A stretch of DNA of 64,000 nt from Nyssa sinensis. Lineage: Eukaryota > Streptophyta > Magnoliopsida > Cornales > Nyssaceae. This document shows, piece after piece, positions 1-10,624 of this stretch (positions are counted from its first letter, which is position 1; the number at the start of each line of letters is the position of its first letter). A program made the position numbers and the translations under genes. The notes below the pieces were generated by a model. It saw nothing but the letters and a program-made list of their open reading frames with translations. It searched no databases and had not been told where the DNA came from. The stretch lies in contig CM018035.1 in assembly GCA_008638375.1 (NCBI GenBank), positions 23,572,307-23,636,306 on the forward strand, written 5' to 3'.

Positions 1-3000
1 AAGCCCTACACTACATGCATGCATTAGATTGACACTAAGGGACAGTTTTTAAGCAAATTAGGAGAGACTAGGAAGCTCGAAGTGCAAAATCTATTGAAGA
101 CCGCCATTGACAGACCTTAGAATTGCAGGTCTAAAACAACCCTTATGAAACATGTTTTTGACCTTTAAAACATAAAAAGGATCTTACAAACATGCAAAAT
201 TACCTACCCACGACCTAGAAACACTAAGGAAACCCTAGAAAATTAAAGTTGCAGGTCACAGGTTCAAAACCCATTTTCATCAATGGAGCTCTAAATCCTG
301 TTTTTAAAACGTGGTTTGAATCGCCATGACCTAAGGAGAACAATAAACCAAACCACATATGAAACGGTTCGAAAATGAGTTTGCAATAGGCGATTTACAG
401 TCACCAATAATGGAGATCTAACCAAGTTTTTTAGACTATTTTGAGGCTTGCAAAAAACACCAAATAAGATAAGGGACTTAAAGGAGTTGATTGGGATTGG
501 AAATCAGGTTGATTGGATGCACAAAATGTCACGAAATTGGAAAATAAAATTCTCTACAACTAGGGCTACAGTGACCCTCACGTTGGGGACGATGAACAGT
601 GTTGGGTCGGGTCATGGACCAGGTTTCAGGTCGGGCCCCGACCCAATTGCGAATGGTTTAAACCTCCTAATTGAAACTACGCTGTTTCAGGCATTATGTT
701 TTAAATTTAAGTTAAATTCAGACTATTTGGTTATGAATGTAAGAAATTGAAATTGAATCTGGGGTTAGACCAAAGCGTGGATAAGGGATATAACAGGGTT
801 ATGTTAATCCGATTCTCTGGCCTAGCCTGAACCGGCTAGTTTACCGTAGATCTCGTCTGGTCTAGGGTTTACCCTAGTAAACCCAAAGGTTCAGTGTGTT
901 AATTAAAATAAGGAAAACCCTAACTTTTTGAAATTCGAGTTTGACCCCAACGGTTTTAAATAATTATGTCCTGGCCCAGCCTTTGAAAAATTAATTTAAA
1001 TAAACCCCTAAAAAATAAATAATTGGATAAAATGACTATTTTACCCTTAAACACTAAATATATCAAACAAAGCCCAAATAAAATAAATAAATAGTGAATT
1101 TTTGCTATTTCAGGCATTCCAGAAGTGGAGTCCAATTGGTGAAATTAAGTCCCAAAAAATACAGACACGTAAATTATAAATGACTATATTGCCCCTAATG
1201 ATACCTAGGGCCAATTAAACAAAACGATAGTCTATTTTAATTATCTCAGACACTCTGGACTCAACGGTGGAGTCCTTACTAGCAAACGAAGTACCGAAGA
1301 ATATGACACATGGAAGAGTAAAATTATCAAATGCCCCTAGTATAGTACGAAGCCCAAATAAAGTCCAAATTAGAAGAAATTGATGCTAATGAAAGCCCAA
1401 ATAATTATGAACTCATATATGTGACTAAATAATGATTTGGGATCAGAATATCATAAAAATGTGAAATGACCAAAATACCCTTAAGCATAGAAAATGGAAG
1501 GTAAAGGCTGAATAAATTAGAAAAGAAGGCCAGTTTGATATAAAGCATAATTATAGGACTAAATAAGACTCCGGAACTGTTAAAGTATAAAATGAGAAAT
1601 GATTGATGTGACCCGATGATCAAAAACAGATACCAAATGGAGTCTAAAAGACTTAGAAAATTATATATGAGATATATGGAATATCCTAAGGACCACAATA
1701 GGGTCCAGGGCAAGAATGAAAAATTATCATTTTGCCCCTAAGGTAAAATAAATGCTTAATTGATAACAAATAGAGTCAAAATGACTTAAATTATAATCTT
1801 GGAAGCTACTAAGCTTACTTAAGGAACTTAAGAGCATAAGTTGAAACCCAATGAGTGGGTAATAGGCCAATGGACCTAATTAGGCCATCTGATAGATTCC
1901 TAAGATGATGAATAAGACATGAATGGATAAATTTTGATATGTCTGTGATTAATGATGATTATTCAGGATATGTAAGGAGGCGTCTGACGTATCTGGAGAT
2001 TATCAGATTATCTATGAATGGAGATAAGCGAACAATTTGTGAATGACTTGGAACTTCTGAGTTGGTGGCCTTTTAACTGTCATAATATTTTCATATACTG
2101 TACTATTTAAATGCATTACTTAAATGCATACGCTTTGAACTGCATTGCACTTGGCATGATTCTGTTCTGCTCTTCTGTTATGTTCCGTTCTGTTATGTTC
2201 TAACGCCTAGGCCCAATCCAGTTTTGAGCGGTATGGCATAAGTAGGCCAGAGCGGTACCCAGAGGGTAGAGGCCCCACAAGTGTCTGCTCATAGGCAGCT
2301 GGGGAAGCTCGAATATACTTAATTATATGCCTAATTGGCATCCTATTCTGTTCCGTTCTGTTTTGCTCAATTCTGTCCTGTTTCATTTCGATGATGATTT
2401 GTCTATGCTTCTAATTGATATATTGGCATCCTGTTCTATTCTGTTCTGATCTGGTATGTTCTGTTCTATTCTGATTTGTTTATTCTATTTAGTTCTGTTC
2501 TATTTTGTTCTACTTAAATGCATGTAAAATGGATTTATGAAACTGTTATTTCTAAAGCGACTGAACTATCTATGTGCTTTATAAGCAAAAACTGGTTTTA
2601 AAACTCATGGCAGGGAACCTCTGTTACTCACTAGACCTGTTAAAGCTCACTTTATTATCCTAACATTTTTTAGGATTTATATCCGGTAGATTAAAAGGCA
2701 CAAAGAAATGAAACTAATAGCCCGGAGGCATCCCCAGCGAAGATTTGATGGCAATGAATTATGGAGTCTTCGATTATTGTGATCTGAATCATGCTATTCA
2801 AGTTCGTGGTACTATGTTATTGAATTTATTGATACAGAATAGATACATTGGGACATGGCTCATGTATATTGGTACTCTAGAGATATTTGGTGATTGATTA
2901 TAGACGTGCTCTGTGACATATAGCTCTATGGTACATAAATGAGTAGTATCTATATGAGTTGTATTCTTGACAGAGAAAAAGTTTTAAATTTCGCTACTCT

Positions 3001-3142
3001 GAACCTACATTTGGAATGCAATTTATCATAAAGTTCAGAAGTTTGCCTTTGGTTGGTTGCATTGTCGGTAGAGAGACCGGCAAGGTGGCTAACTAGCATC
3101 ACATCCTCGGGATTCGCGTAGGATAGGTATCGGGTCGTGACA
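1..3142 (+). mobile_element. 3' part of a Tekay-like LTR (element B), nested in element A
   Basis: This stretch reads as the downstream part of a long Ty3/gypsy LTR in plus orientation. It ends in GGGTCGTGACA at 3142, the same terminus as the LTRs of element A read on the minus strand, and no primer-binding site follows, so it is a 3' LTR or a solo LTR. About 790-900 matches the reverse complement of about 12460-12560 in A, so B is a diverged relative of A in opposite orientation. The sequence right after it (CTATGAATC at 3143) continues the 3' LTR of A exactly where the intact A LTR has it at 11294, so B inserted into that LTR. The LTR start lies left of the window. No gene is seen; short open frames here are chance. 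Confidence 0.75.
2159..2515. repeat. Degenerate TTCTG-rich simple repeat inside LTR B
   Basis: Two runs, about 2159-2205 and 2340-2515, are built from imperfect copies of TTCTG and TTCTGTTCTG. They lie either side of a more complex segment containing GAGCGGTACCCAGAGGG. It is low-complexity sequence within the LTR with no coding potential. Confidence 0.6.
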
Positions 3143-5843
3143 CTATGAATCTCAATAAATAGATAGTGATGTCAAAACTAGTGGATGCAATCAACTACGG
3201 GGCCCGACATACCCCTTATGTGCATAAGGCACTAAGCTCAATAATGTTAATTGCGTCCTCTAGGACTGGTGTCATGCACTATGCCTTGACATAGCCATGA
3301 TGGAAACTGGTCCCTTTCCTCAAGACATGACCCCTTCCTCGGGTCATACTATGTATCTAGATAGAGTTTGTGACTGAGCATAAATCCGACACTGATAAAT
3401 ATCAAGATCATGCTATTCTCTGTGGAAGAGAATGTGGATCATAATTGGTTCAAGGTAATATAATATAACTATAGCTTTTTACAGCTATGTTACCGGGCTA
3501 CCGAGAACAACAACATCTGGCCCTTTTTGGCCCTACGTACAAGTGTACAGAATGGTCCTTTGCACAAATGTACAGAACTCATAGTCAAGATACAACATCA
3601 TCAATAAATATAGGAACTCATAAGTAAGATACAACATAATCACTAAGCTATTCCACTAATAGACAAATATCACATAAGTGGATTAATAGAGAATCTGATA
3701 CGATAATAAATAAAAAAGAGTACATGTACGTATAGAAAAAACTGTGACTTGGCTGAGTGTACTACATGCAGAGGTCAGATATTACTTACTTTTTACTATT
3801 TCCTAAAAGTCAAGCTACCTTCCCTTTTTCCTTTTGACGCTCCTATCCTTCGAAAGATATTACTTAATCCATAACCGAAATCAGTCTTTGCTATGTATCT
3901 AAATATATATCATGGCTATACGTATTTTATTTGTTAATTTGGACTCTGTCATCAAGTTTGGAACGTTGAAAAAAATTAGTTTAGGACTTTTACATATTTC
4001 AATTTGGACTTTTGGACTGAAAAGGGCAAAATGGTCATTTTGCACTTTATGTGTCTTTCATTTTTGGCACTTATTTTCATAATTTGGAATTTACCATTAA
4101 ATTCGAAATGTCCGAGATAATAAAAATTGACTATTCGTTTGTCACGTTTGGAGTCCGTTTGACCCATATTTGACTTAGGAGTAATTTAGTAATTTTTTTA
4201 TTTAAATATTATTAAATTAATATTAAATTAATTTACTATTGGGCCGCAGTATAATTCTTCATAACTTTTGGGTTCAAACTAAAATTTGGTAAATTTCTGG
4301 TTTATTTATTTTTAATTTAAACACTGAACTAGTGGGTTCTTAAATCAAAACCCTAGATCGGTCTAACTAAGCCTTGAACCTGACCGGTCAGGCTGTCCAG
4401 TGAACCAGAATAGCATGTTCCGGTTATTCCCCTTATCCCCATTTTAGGTTATCCTAATTTTAATTTCCAATTTACTATCTTTGTAACGAAATAGGGTAAA
4501 TTTAATTTATAATTCAAACTTAAATGACATAGTTTAGCTTGTCTGTTTGTGTTCAGTCGGGTCCCGACCCGACTCGACCCAACCCAAAATCCGGTCTAAC
4601 TGACCCGATACCCCCACAACTTTCAAGTCATCTTCTCCAACGCCTTCTCCAACGCCAGTCACCATAACTGCAACAGTTCCCCCACTTATTTTCATGATTT
4701 TGACGCCCATTTCTTCATATGTTTGTATCAAAATTATTCTGGAACCTAAAAAAATTATTTAGAGCAATTTTGGACCTCAAATACTACGGTTTTCGACACC
4801 CATATACATTTTTTGGCCATGCACTGCTTGGGATTTGTTTGGTCATAAAATGGTCATGTGTTGACCATTTGCCATGATTCCAATTGCTTTGAACTCCTGC
4901 CACAATTTCCTACCCATTTCTAACCTCAAAACTAAGTTTAGTTTTACATAGAATTTTCCAATTTTTATAGACCTTGGTTCTTAGGATTTTCCTTAAGGTT
5001 TTGGTTCCAAATGGCTCAGGATTTAATCTACAACAATCTAAAATAAAATTTGAAGTAATAGAAACTAAATTATTACCTATTTTAGCCAAATTTCCTTACC
5101 AAAATTTTCCAGACTTTTCCTTTTTGATTTCTTTCTTCTTTTCCCCTTGTTGTTCTCTTATATGCCTCAGCTTTTCTCACACTTCAGCCTTCTCTTTGTT
5201 TCTCTCTCTTTTACTCTCTCTCTATTTATCTAATCGACCTTGGGTCGGTGGTTGCTGCCACCCGTCCTTCCTTCTTCTCTTTTTTTTTTTTCTTTTCCTT
5301 CTTGCATTCCACCTGTTATTACTTACATACACTTGGTGCATGTGGGATACACCCACACCGCCCTACTCTTCACACACACACCCATTGGTAGCACACACAG
5401 CAATTCATATATACATATATATATATATATCTTAAATTTATCTTTCCATGTATATATATTTATACATATATACATCAGTATCTATACATATATGTGTATA
5501 TATATATTTTTTATTCCATTTTATTTATTTTTTCTCATTTTAGCTTCAGAATCGAATCGTTTTGGCCATTTCTCAATTTTCGTGTCTAATTGGACAATTT
5601 AATGCCGTTTGCCCATTTTTAAATTTATTCATGGCCTACGGTTATCACGTCAATATATCAGATAATTTAATATATATATATATATATTTAATCCTATAAA
5701 CACCTTATGAAACTGTACATTCGATTTTATTCACGTAATAATTTGGCTTACAGTTCGGGGTTACATGTTTTGGCCTAGTCCAACCCAGGTTGGGTACTGC
5801 CTAACTCAAGTCGGTACTACCTAACTCAAGTTGGGGTATTACA
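3143..5843 (-). repeat. 3' LTR of element A, interrupted by B
   Basis: It is collinear with 11294-13990 in the 5' LTR (2701 against 2697 bp). Shared landmarks are the text starting CTATGAATCTC, the GTCGGGTCCCGACC cluster near 4556, the pyrimidine-rich block near 5200-5300 and the TA microsatellite at 5405-5430. On the minus strand it begins TGTAATACCCC at 5843, directly after the polypurine tract. The hydrophobic open frames at 4974-5435 are translations of CT-rich and TA-rich LTR sequence, not genes. Confidence 0.88.
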
Positions 5844-5853
5844 TTCCCCCCTT
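5844..5853 (-). promoter_or_regulatory. Polypurine tract of element A
   Basis: On the minus strand AAGGGGGGAA lies immediately upstream of the 3' LTR start TGTAATACC. This is the position and composition expected for the plus-strand DNA synthesis primer of a Ty3/gypsy element. Confidence 0.8.
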
Positions 5854-5884
5854 ACAAAAAGTTTGTCCCCAAACTTAGTACATA

Positions 5885-6328
5885 CTAAGGAAAAAATAAA
5901 TGAGGGTACTTGGCTCGCATGTCATCTTCCCTCTCCCAAGTAACTTCCTCAACCTGGTGATTCCTCAACAGAACTTTGACTAAAGGAATCATCTTGTTCT
6001 GTAGCACCTGCTCTCGAGTGTCCAAAATATGTACTAGCTGTTCTATATAACTCAAAGCTTCCTGGACGTTTAGAGGCTCGTGTTCTATCACCTGGTCTGA
6101 ATTGTGTACACATTTTCTCAACATTGAGACATGAAATACATCGTGTACATTTGCTAACTCTGAGGGTAAGGCAAGTTGATATGCTACGAGCCCCACTCTG
6201 CTAATGACCTTAAACGGTCCAATGTATCGTGGCCCCAGTTTCCCCCTCTTGCCGAACCTCACAATACCCTTCATTAGTGACACTTTCAGAAAAACGTAGT
6301 CACCCACAACAAACTCCAGTTCTCTCAT
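5885..6328 (-). pseudogene. Integrase C-terminal domain and chromodomain of element A
   Basis: A 147-residue open stretch at the 3' end of the A polyprotein. It holds the integrase C-terminal fold (GDYVFLKVS near residue 9, then GPRYIGPFKVISRVG, then HDVFHVSMLRKC) and a chromodomain-like tail (IPLVKVLLRNHQVEEVTWERE, ending near KYPHLF). In chromoviruses this tail is thought to guide integration into heterochromatin. The frame is intact here, but the integrase core upstream is broken, so it is a piece of a dead polyprotein and not a separate gene. The apparent start methionine is internal to the original protein. Confidence 0.85.
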
Positions 6329-7443
6329 ATGTACATCAGCGTAACTCTTCTATCTTCTCTAAGCCGCTAATAAACATTTCTTGATCAACTTGTATCTTCT
6401 CGGTGGTTTGTTCTACAATCTCTGGCCCATAGGGCTTCTTTTCACCCACTTCAGTCAGCATAGTGGTGATCGGCACTTTTTGCCATACAATGCTTCATAT
6501 GGAGCCATACCAATATTGGATTGGTAACTGTTGTTGTACATGAACTCCATCAAAGGCATCTGATCTTCCCAACTTCCTCTAAAATCTATGACACAGAACC
6601 GCAATAGATCCTTTAGAGTCTGTATAGTCTTCTTTGTCTAACCATTTGTTTTTAGGTGGTATGCAGTACTAAGACTCAACTTTGTGCCCATAGCCTACTG
6701 TAAACTCCTCCAAAATCGAGATGTAAACCATGGATCTTGGTCTAATACAATAGACACTAGGACTCCATGCAGTCGAATTATCTCCTTGATATAAAGCTCA
6801 GCTAATCACCCTAATGTCTTTGTCGTCCTGGTTGCAAGGAAGTGAGCTATCTTAGTAAGTCTATCTATAATAACCCATATGTTGTCACTCCCCTTTGACA
6901 TCTTTGGTAACCCTGACACAAAATCCATAATAATCTGCTCCCATTTCCATTATGGTATTGGAAGTGACCGTAAAAGTCCTCTGGGCTTCTGATGTTCGAC
7001 TTCAACCTGCTGACATATGGCACAGTGTGCAACATACTCAACTGTGTCCCGTTTCATCCTGGACCACCAATAAATATTTCTGACATTATGGTATATTTTG
7101 GTGTTCCTTAAGTGCATGGCGAAATCTCGAACTGTGTGCCACATCTAAAATTTCCTTTTTGATATTTGGTATATTTGGCACTGCAGATTTAGCCCTAATA
7201 ATACAACACCCTATCTCGGATAGCAAACTTTAAGTCCTTACCTGTCTCAGCATCTTGACGAAGTTTGGTCAATGTTGCATCTTGGGTCTGCAGCTCTCTG
7301 ATCTTATCTATAATGGATAGACTAACTGTGAAATTGGCACCTATTTCCCCTGAACTTGGCAGAACCACCTCAATCTCCATATCGTCCAGCTTCTTCAGTA
7401 GCTCTACTCGAGTCGTCAACAGATAAGCTAGGCTTCCTGACAA
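6329..7443 (-). pseudogene. Integrase zinc-binding and catalytic-core remnant of element A
   Basis: Reading right to left on the minus strand, about 7443-7195 encodes the linker after RNase H ([14 protein letters not shown]). About 7144-6950 encodes the integrase zinc-binding region (MWHTVRDFAMHLRNTKIY, then CAICQQVEVEHQKPRG). About 6950-6330 holds a decayed DDE core with several stops and frameshifts. Integrase joins retrotransposon cDNA to chromosomal DNA; this one cannot be made whole from the sequence present. Confidence 0.75.
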
Positions 7444-7449
7444 CTTCCT

Positions 7450-7990
7450 GCTAAGAGCATAATTACCACATTTGCTTTCCCTGGATGGTACTGAATACTG
7501 AGCTCATAGTCCTTGATCATCTCTAACCAACGACATTGCCTCATATTAAGCTCATTCTATGTAAATAAATACTTGAGGCTCTTATGATCAATAAATATCT
7601 CACACGTCGTCCCATACAAGTAATGCCTCCTACAACTTCAGTGCAAAAATAACAACTGCTAACTCGAGGTCGTGTGTCAGGTAGTTCTTCTCATGTGGCC
7701 TCAGCTGCTGTGAAGCATAAGCTACTACCTTACCATTCTGCATCAGTACACACCCCAAGCCTTTGTATGAGGCATCACTGTAAATCACAAATCCCTCAGT
7801 CCCGTCTGGCACTGTTAATATCGGAGCTGTCACCAACTTGTTCTTAAATTCTTGAAAATTTTGCTCCTATTCCTCAGCCCATACAAATGGTACATTCTTC
7901 CTAGTTAACTGAGTGATTGGCATAACTATCTAGGAAAAATCTTTAACAAACCGTTTCTAGTAACCTGCCAATCCCATAAAACTTCGTACC
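7450..7990 (-). pseudogene. RNase H domain remnant of element A
   Basis: The best preserved part is 7836-7630, with [21 protein letters not shown] and then [20 protein letters not shown], the standard start of the Ty3/gypsy RNase H domain including its first catalytic aspartate. Further on (about 7600-7560) the reading continues in another frame as CEIFIDHKSLKYLF, so at least one frameshift separates the halves. The domain would degrade RNA in the RNA/DNA hybrid during reverse transcription. Confidence 0.75.
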
Positions 7991-8690
7991 TCAGTAACAC
8001 TAATGGGACGGGGCCAATTGACAATAGCCTCTATCTTCTAAGAATTAACAAAGATCCCCTCCTTGCTAATCACTGTGTCCTAAAAATGAATTACTAGGAA
8101 GCCAGAACTCACATTTGTTCAGTTTAGCATATAGTTTCTGCTCCCGTAGTCTCTGTAAAATTTTCCTTAACTTTCCTTAGGTGTACCTCATACTCTTTTT
8201 GGCTTTTAGAATAAACTAGGATATCATCAATAAACACAATTAAAAAATCATCCAAATATGGCTTGAAAACCTTGTTCATCAAATCCATAAATGCAGCTGG
8301 GGCATTAGTGACCCCAAATGGCATCACTAAAAACTCATAATGCCCATATCTGGTCCTGAAAGCCATTTTCTCCACATCTCTAGGTCTCACCTTCAGTTGA
8401 TGGTATCCGGATCTCAAATCAATCTTAGAGAACACTTGTGCTCCCTTTAACTGATCAAAACAATCATCTATCCGTGGCAGAGGATACCTGTTCTTGATAG
8501 TCACCTTGTTCAACTCGCGGTAATCAACACACAACCGCATAGTTCCATCATTCTTCTTTACAAATAGCACTGGTGCACCCCATGGCGATGTACTGGGTCT
8601 GATAAAACCCTTATCTAGTAACTTCTAGAGCTGCAATTTCAACTCTTTTAGTTCTGCTGGTTCCATTCTGTAAGGATTTTTAAAAATAAG
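7990..8690 (-). pseudogene. Reverse transcriptase domain of element A
   Basis: The longest intact piece, 8570-8124 (148 residues), carries the core RT motifs in order: [52 protein letters not shown] and the catalytic box FIDDILVYS (the Y/FxDD aspartates are present). Upstream, about 8690-8571 reads ELKELKLQL, then a stop, then [16 protein letters not shown]. Downstream, the thumb and connection region breaks up. The catalytic centre survives, but the enzyme as a whole is disrupted. Confidence 0.85.
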
Positions 8691-8799
8691 TGACGTGCCT
8701 GGTTGAACATCAATGGTGAACTCTATTTCTTTGTCTACTGGTATCCCTGGCATATCTTTCAGAAATACCTCAGGGAATTCTGTAACAATGGGATCTGAT

Positions 8800-9330
8800 C
8801 TAAGATAGGCTGCTGTGATCGGGTGTCCACAACATTACACAAATACCCATGACACCCCCTTACGTAGTAGTCGCCTAGCCTGTATGAAAGAGACAAAATA
8901 TGGTAAAGAAGCCACACCTGTCCCTTGAAACTGAATAGTCGGATAACCTGGACACCGTATACTGACTGTCTTAGCTACGTAGTCTATAGTGGCATAATGT
9001 ACGGCTAACCAATCCATGCCAAGTATAACATCAAATCTATGTATCTCTAACGGTATCAGATTAGCAGATAACTATGTGTCTTCTATCTGTACCGTACATG
9101 TTCTATAGATAGTGTTCCTATATAATGATTCCCTTGATGGCATTATAATAGATAACGTGTATCCTAGGGGTTCTGTCTCTATGTTCAGTTTAGCAGCAAA
9201 TAATGGAGACATGAAAGAATGTGTGGAACCAATATCAAATAAAACTTGAGCATACTGTGAACAGATTTGTAAAGTACCTACGACTACTGAAGTAGTAGTT
9301 TATACATCCCTTGGAGCTAGTGAGAATACT
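8800..9330 (-). pseudogene. Aspartic protease remnant of element A
   Basis: Near 9245-9220 the minus strand reads LFDIGSTHSFMS, matching the retroviral-type protease motif D-T/S-G-S/A-THSF with the Thr/Ser replaced by Ile. At 9017-8835 it reads MDWLAVHYATIDYVAKTVSI, the conserved GMDWL stretch that ends the protease region in plant chromoviruses. Stops lie between the two. The active-site change alone would probably disable the enzyme that cleaves Gag-Pol. Confidence 0.7.
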
Positions 9331-9449
9331 TGCCTTGAGCACTACTGTTCATCTCTCTACCCCTGACTCTTTGTCTGTGTCTGAGATCTAGTGCTCGGGG
9401 CACTAACTAGGGTAGGCGGTGTAGCTAGCAGTACTCACTATTGATCCGT
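9331..9449 (-). other. Gag-protease junction of element A
   Basis: Linker sequence between the zinc knuckle and the protease remnant. It shows only broken low-similarity reading frames and no separate feature. Confidence 0.4.
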
Positions 9450-10399
9450 TCTTCTGGGATAGTCTGCCTTGAAGTGACCAGTCTAACCGCAGGAATAGCA
9501 AACGTTGTTGTCCCTGTAACACGGCCCCTTGTGACTCCTCTAACAGGTGGGACATCTGGTTACACCTATACTGGTGGAAGCAACCCTCCTCTGGTTAATT
9601 CCTGTACTTTTGGACCCTGCCCTGGCCTGGTGAAAGTAGGACCTGAATGTCTGGCCTGATTCCCTACTGGCCTTTGGCTTTTGTTTGCCCTTCTCTTGGC
9701 AAACGCCTCTCCGCTCCGCTCAATGATCTTGGTGGTACTCACCACTTTATTGTAGGTAGTCAACTACATGGGCTCAATGCGATCTTTGATTGCCCATCTC
9801 AGACCGCCCTTAAACTTACGGGCTTTCATTACCTCTGTCATGATAACAGTAGGAGCATACCGGGCTAACTTCGTAAATCTGGCCTCATATTGCTCCACAG
9901 TCACATTCCCTTGTTGAAGAACAAAGAACTTTGCTATTATCTCGATCCTCTTAAGGGAAATACTTTTTATTGAACACCTATGTAAACCTCTGCCAGGTCA
10001 TCTGCGGTTCCCTGGCCTTTTCTACTAGCCACCACTTATGAGCCGCTCATCTGAAAGTGAATGTAGCAAAGGCCACCTTTTGGACCTCAGTGTATGTCAT
10101 GATCTCAAAAATACGCTCCATCTCTAACAACCACTCCTCAGCTGCTATAGAGCCCCTAGTGCCATCAAAACTAGATGGCTTCATCGCTTGGAACTGCTTG
10201 CAGAGATGAGCTGGATCTCTATCGTTTGCTTGGCTGTACTGGGGGCGGCTCCTACTGAACTGGCTGAACTACTGGCTATGCTGGTGTACTCGCTGGCTCT
10301 GTTGGTGTACTAGTGCTGGCCTGATTCTGGGTAAGGACTATATCACCCGCTCCTAATACACTCTATACGATCCATCCTCTCCCCAACTGTGGGATCCAT
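9450..10399 (-). pseudogene. gag remnant of element A
   Basis: A probable start (MDPTVGERMDR) lies at 10399 on the minus strand. The capsid region follows as KPSSFDGTRGS near 10170 and FEIMTYTEVQKVAFATF near 10080. At the 3' end, near 9510-9470, a zinc knuckle reads VCYSCG-stop-TGHFKADYP, in which a stop falls inside and the last cysteine is tyrosine. Several frameshifts and stops interrupt it. Gag would form the cytoplasmic particle that packages element RNA. The open frames on the plus strand at 9441-9868 are shadows. Confidence 0.7.
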
Positions 10400-10608
10400 C
10401 TGTGCGCAACATAATGCTGTCGATTTACTTTGGACAATGAATGGTCCAAACGTTAATAGTTAGCGTCATATATATAATCGTTTATCAATCATGCTAAGCC
10501 CACATACTAACTGACTCTACTTAGACATTGGACAATAGTAGTACATTAGTATTAACTCCCATAGTATCACTTGTAAACCTAGGTTTCCCTAGTCATTCTA
10601 AACCTAAT

Positions 10609-10620
10609 GCTCTGATTCCA
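10609..10620 (-). promoter_or_regulatory. Primer-binding site of element A (initiator Met tRNA)
   Basis: On the minus strand TGGAATCAGAGC lies four bases after the LTR end. It differs at one position from TGGTATCAGAGC, the complement of the plant initiator-Met tRNA 3' end commonly used by Ty3/gypsy elements. It fixes the inner edge of the 5' LTR and the orientation of the element. Confidence 0.85.
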
Positions 10621-10624
10621 AGTT

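Noticed and set aside
448..750. 100-residue open frame
   Set aside because: It lies inside the LTR of B and shows no domain; its GC-rich part is the GGGTC island shared by all LTRs.
4974..5602. Hydrophobic, leucine/tyrosine-rich open frames that look like membrane proteins
   Set aside because: They translate CT-rich and TA-rich LTR sequence and recur, broken differently, in the paired LTR at 13303-13775.
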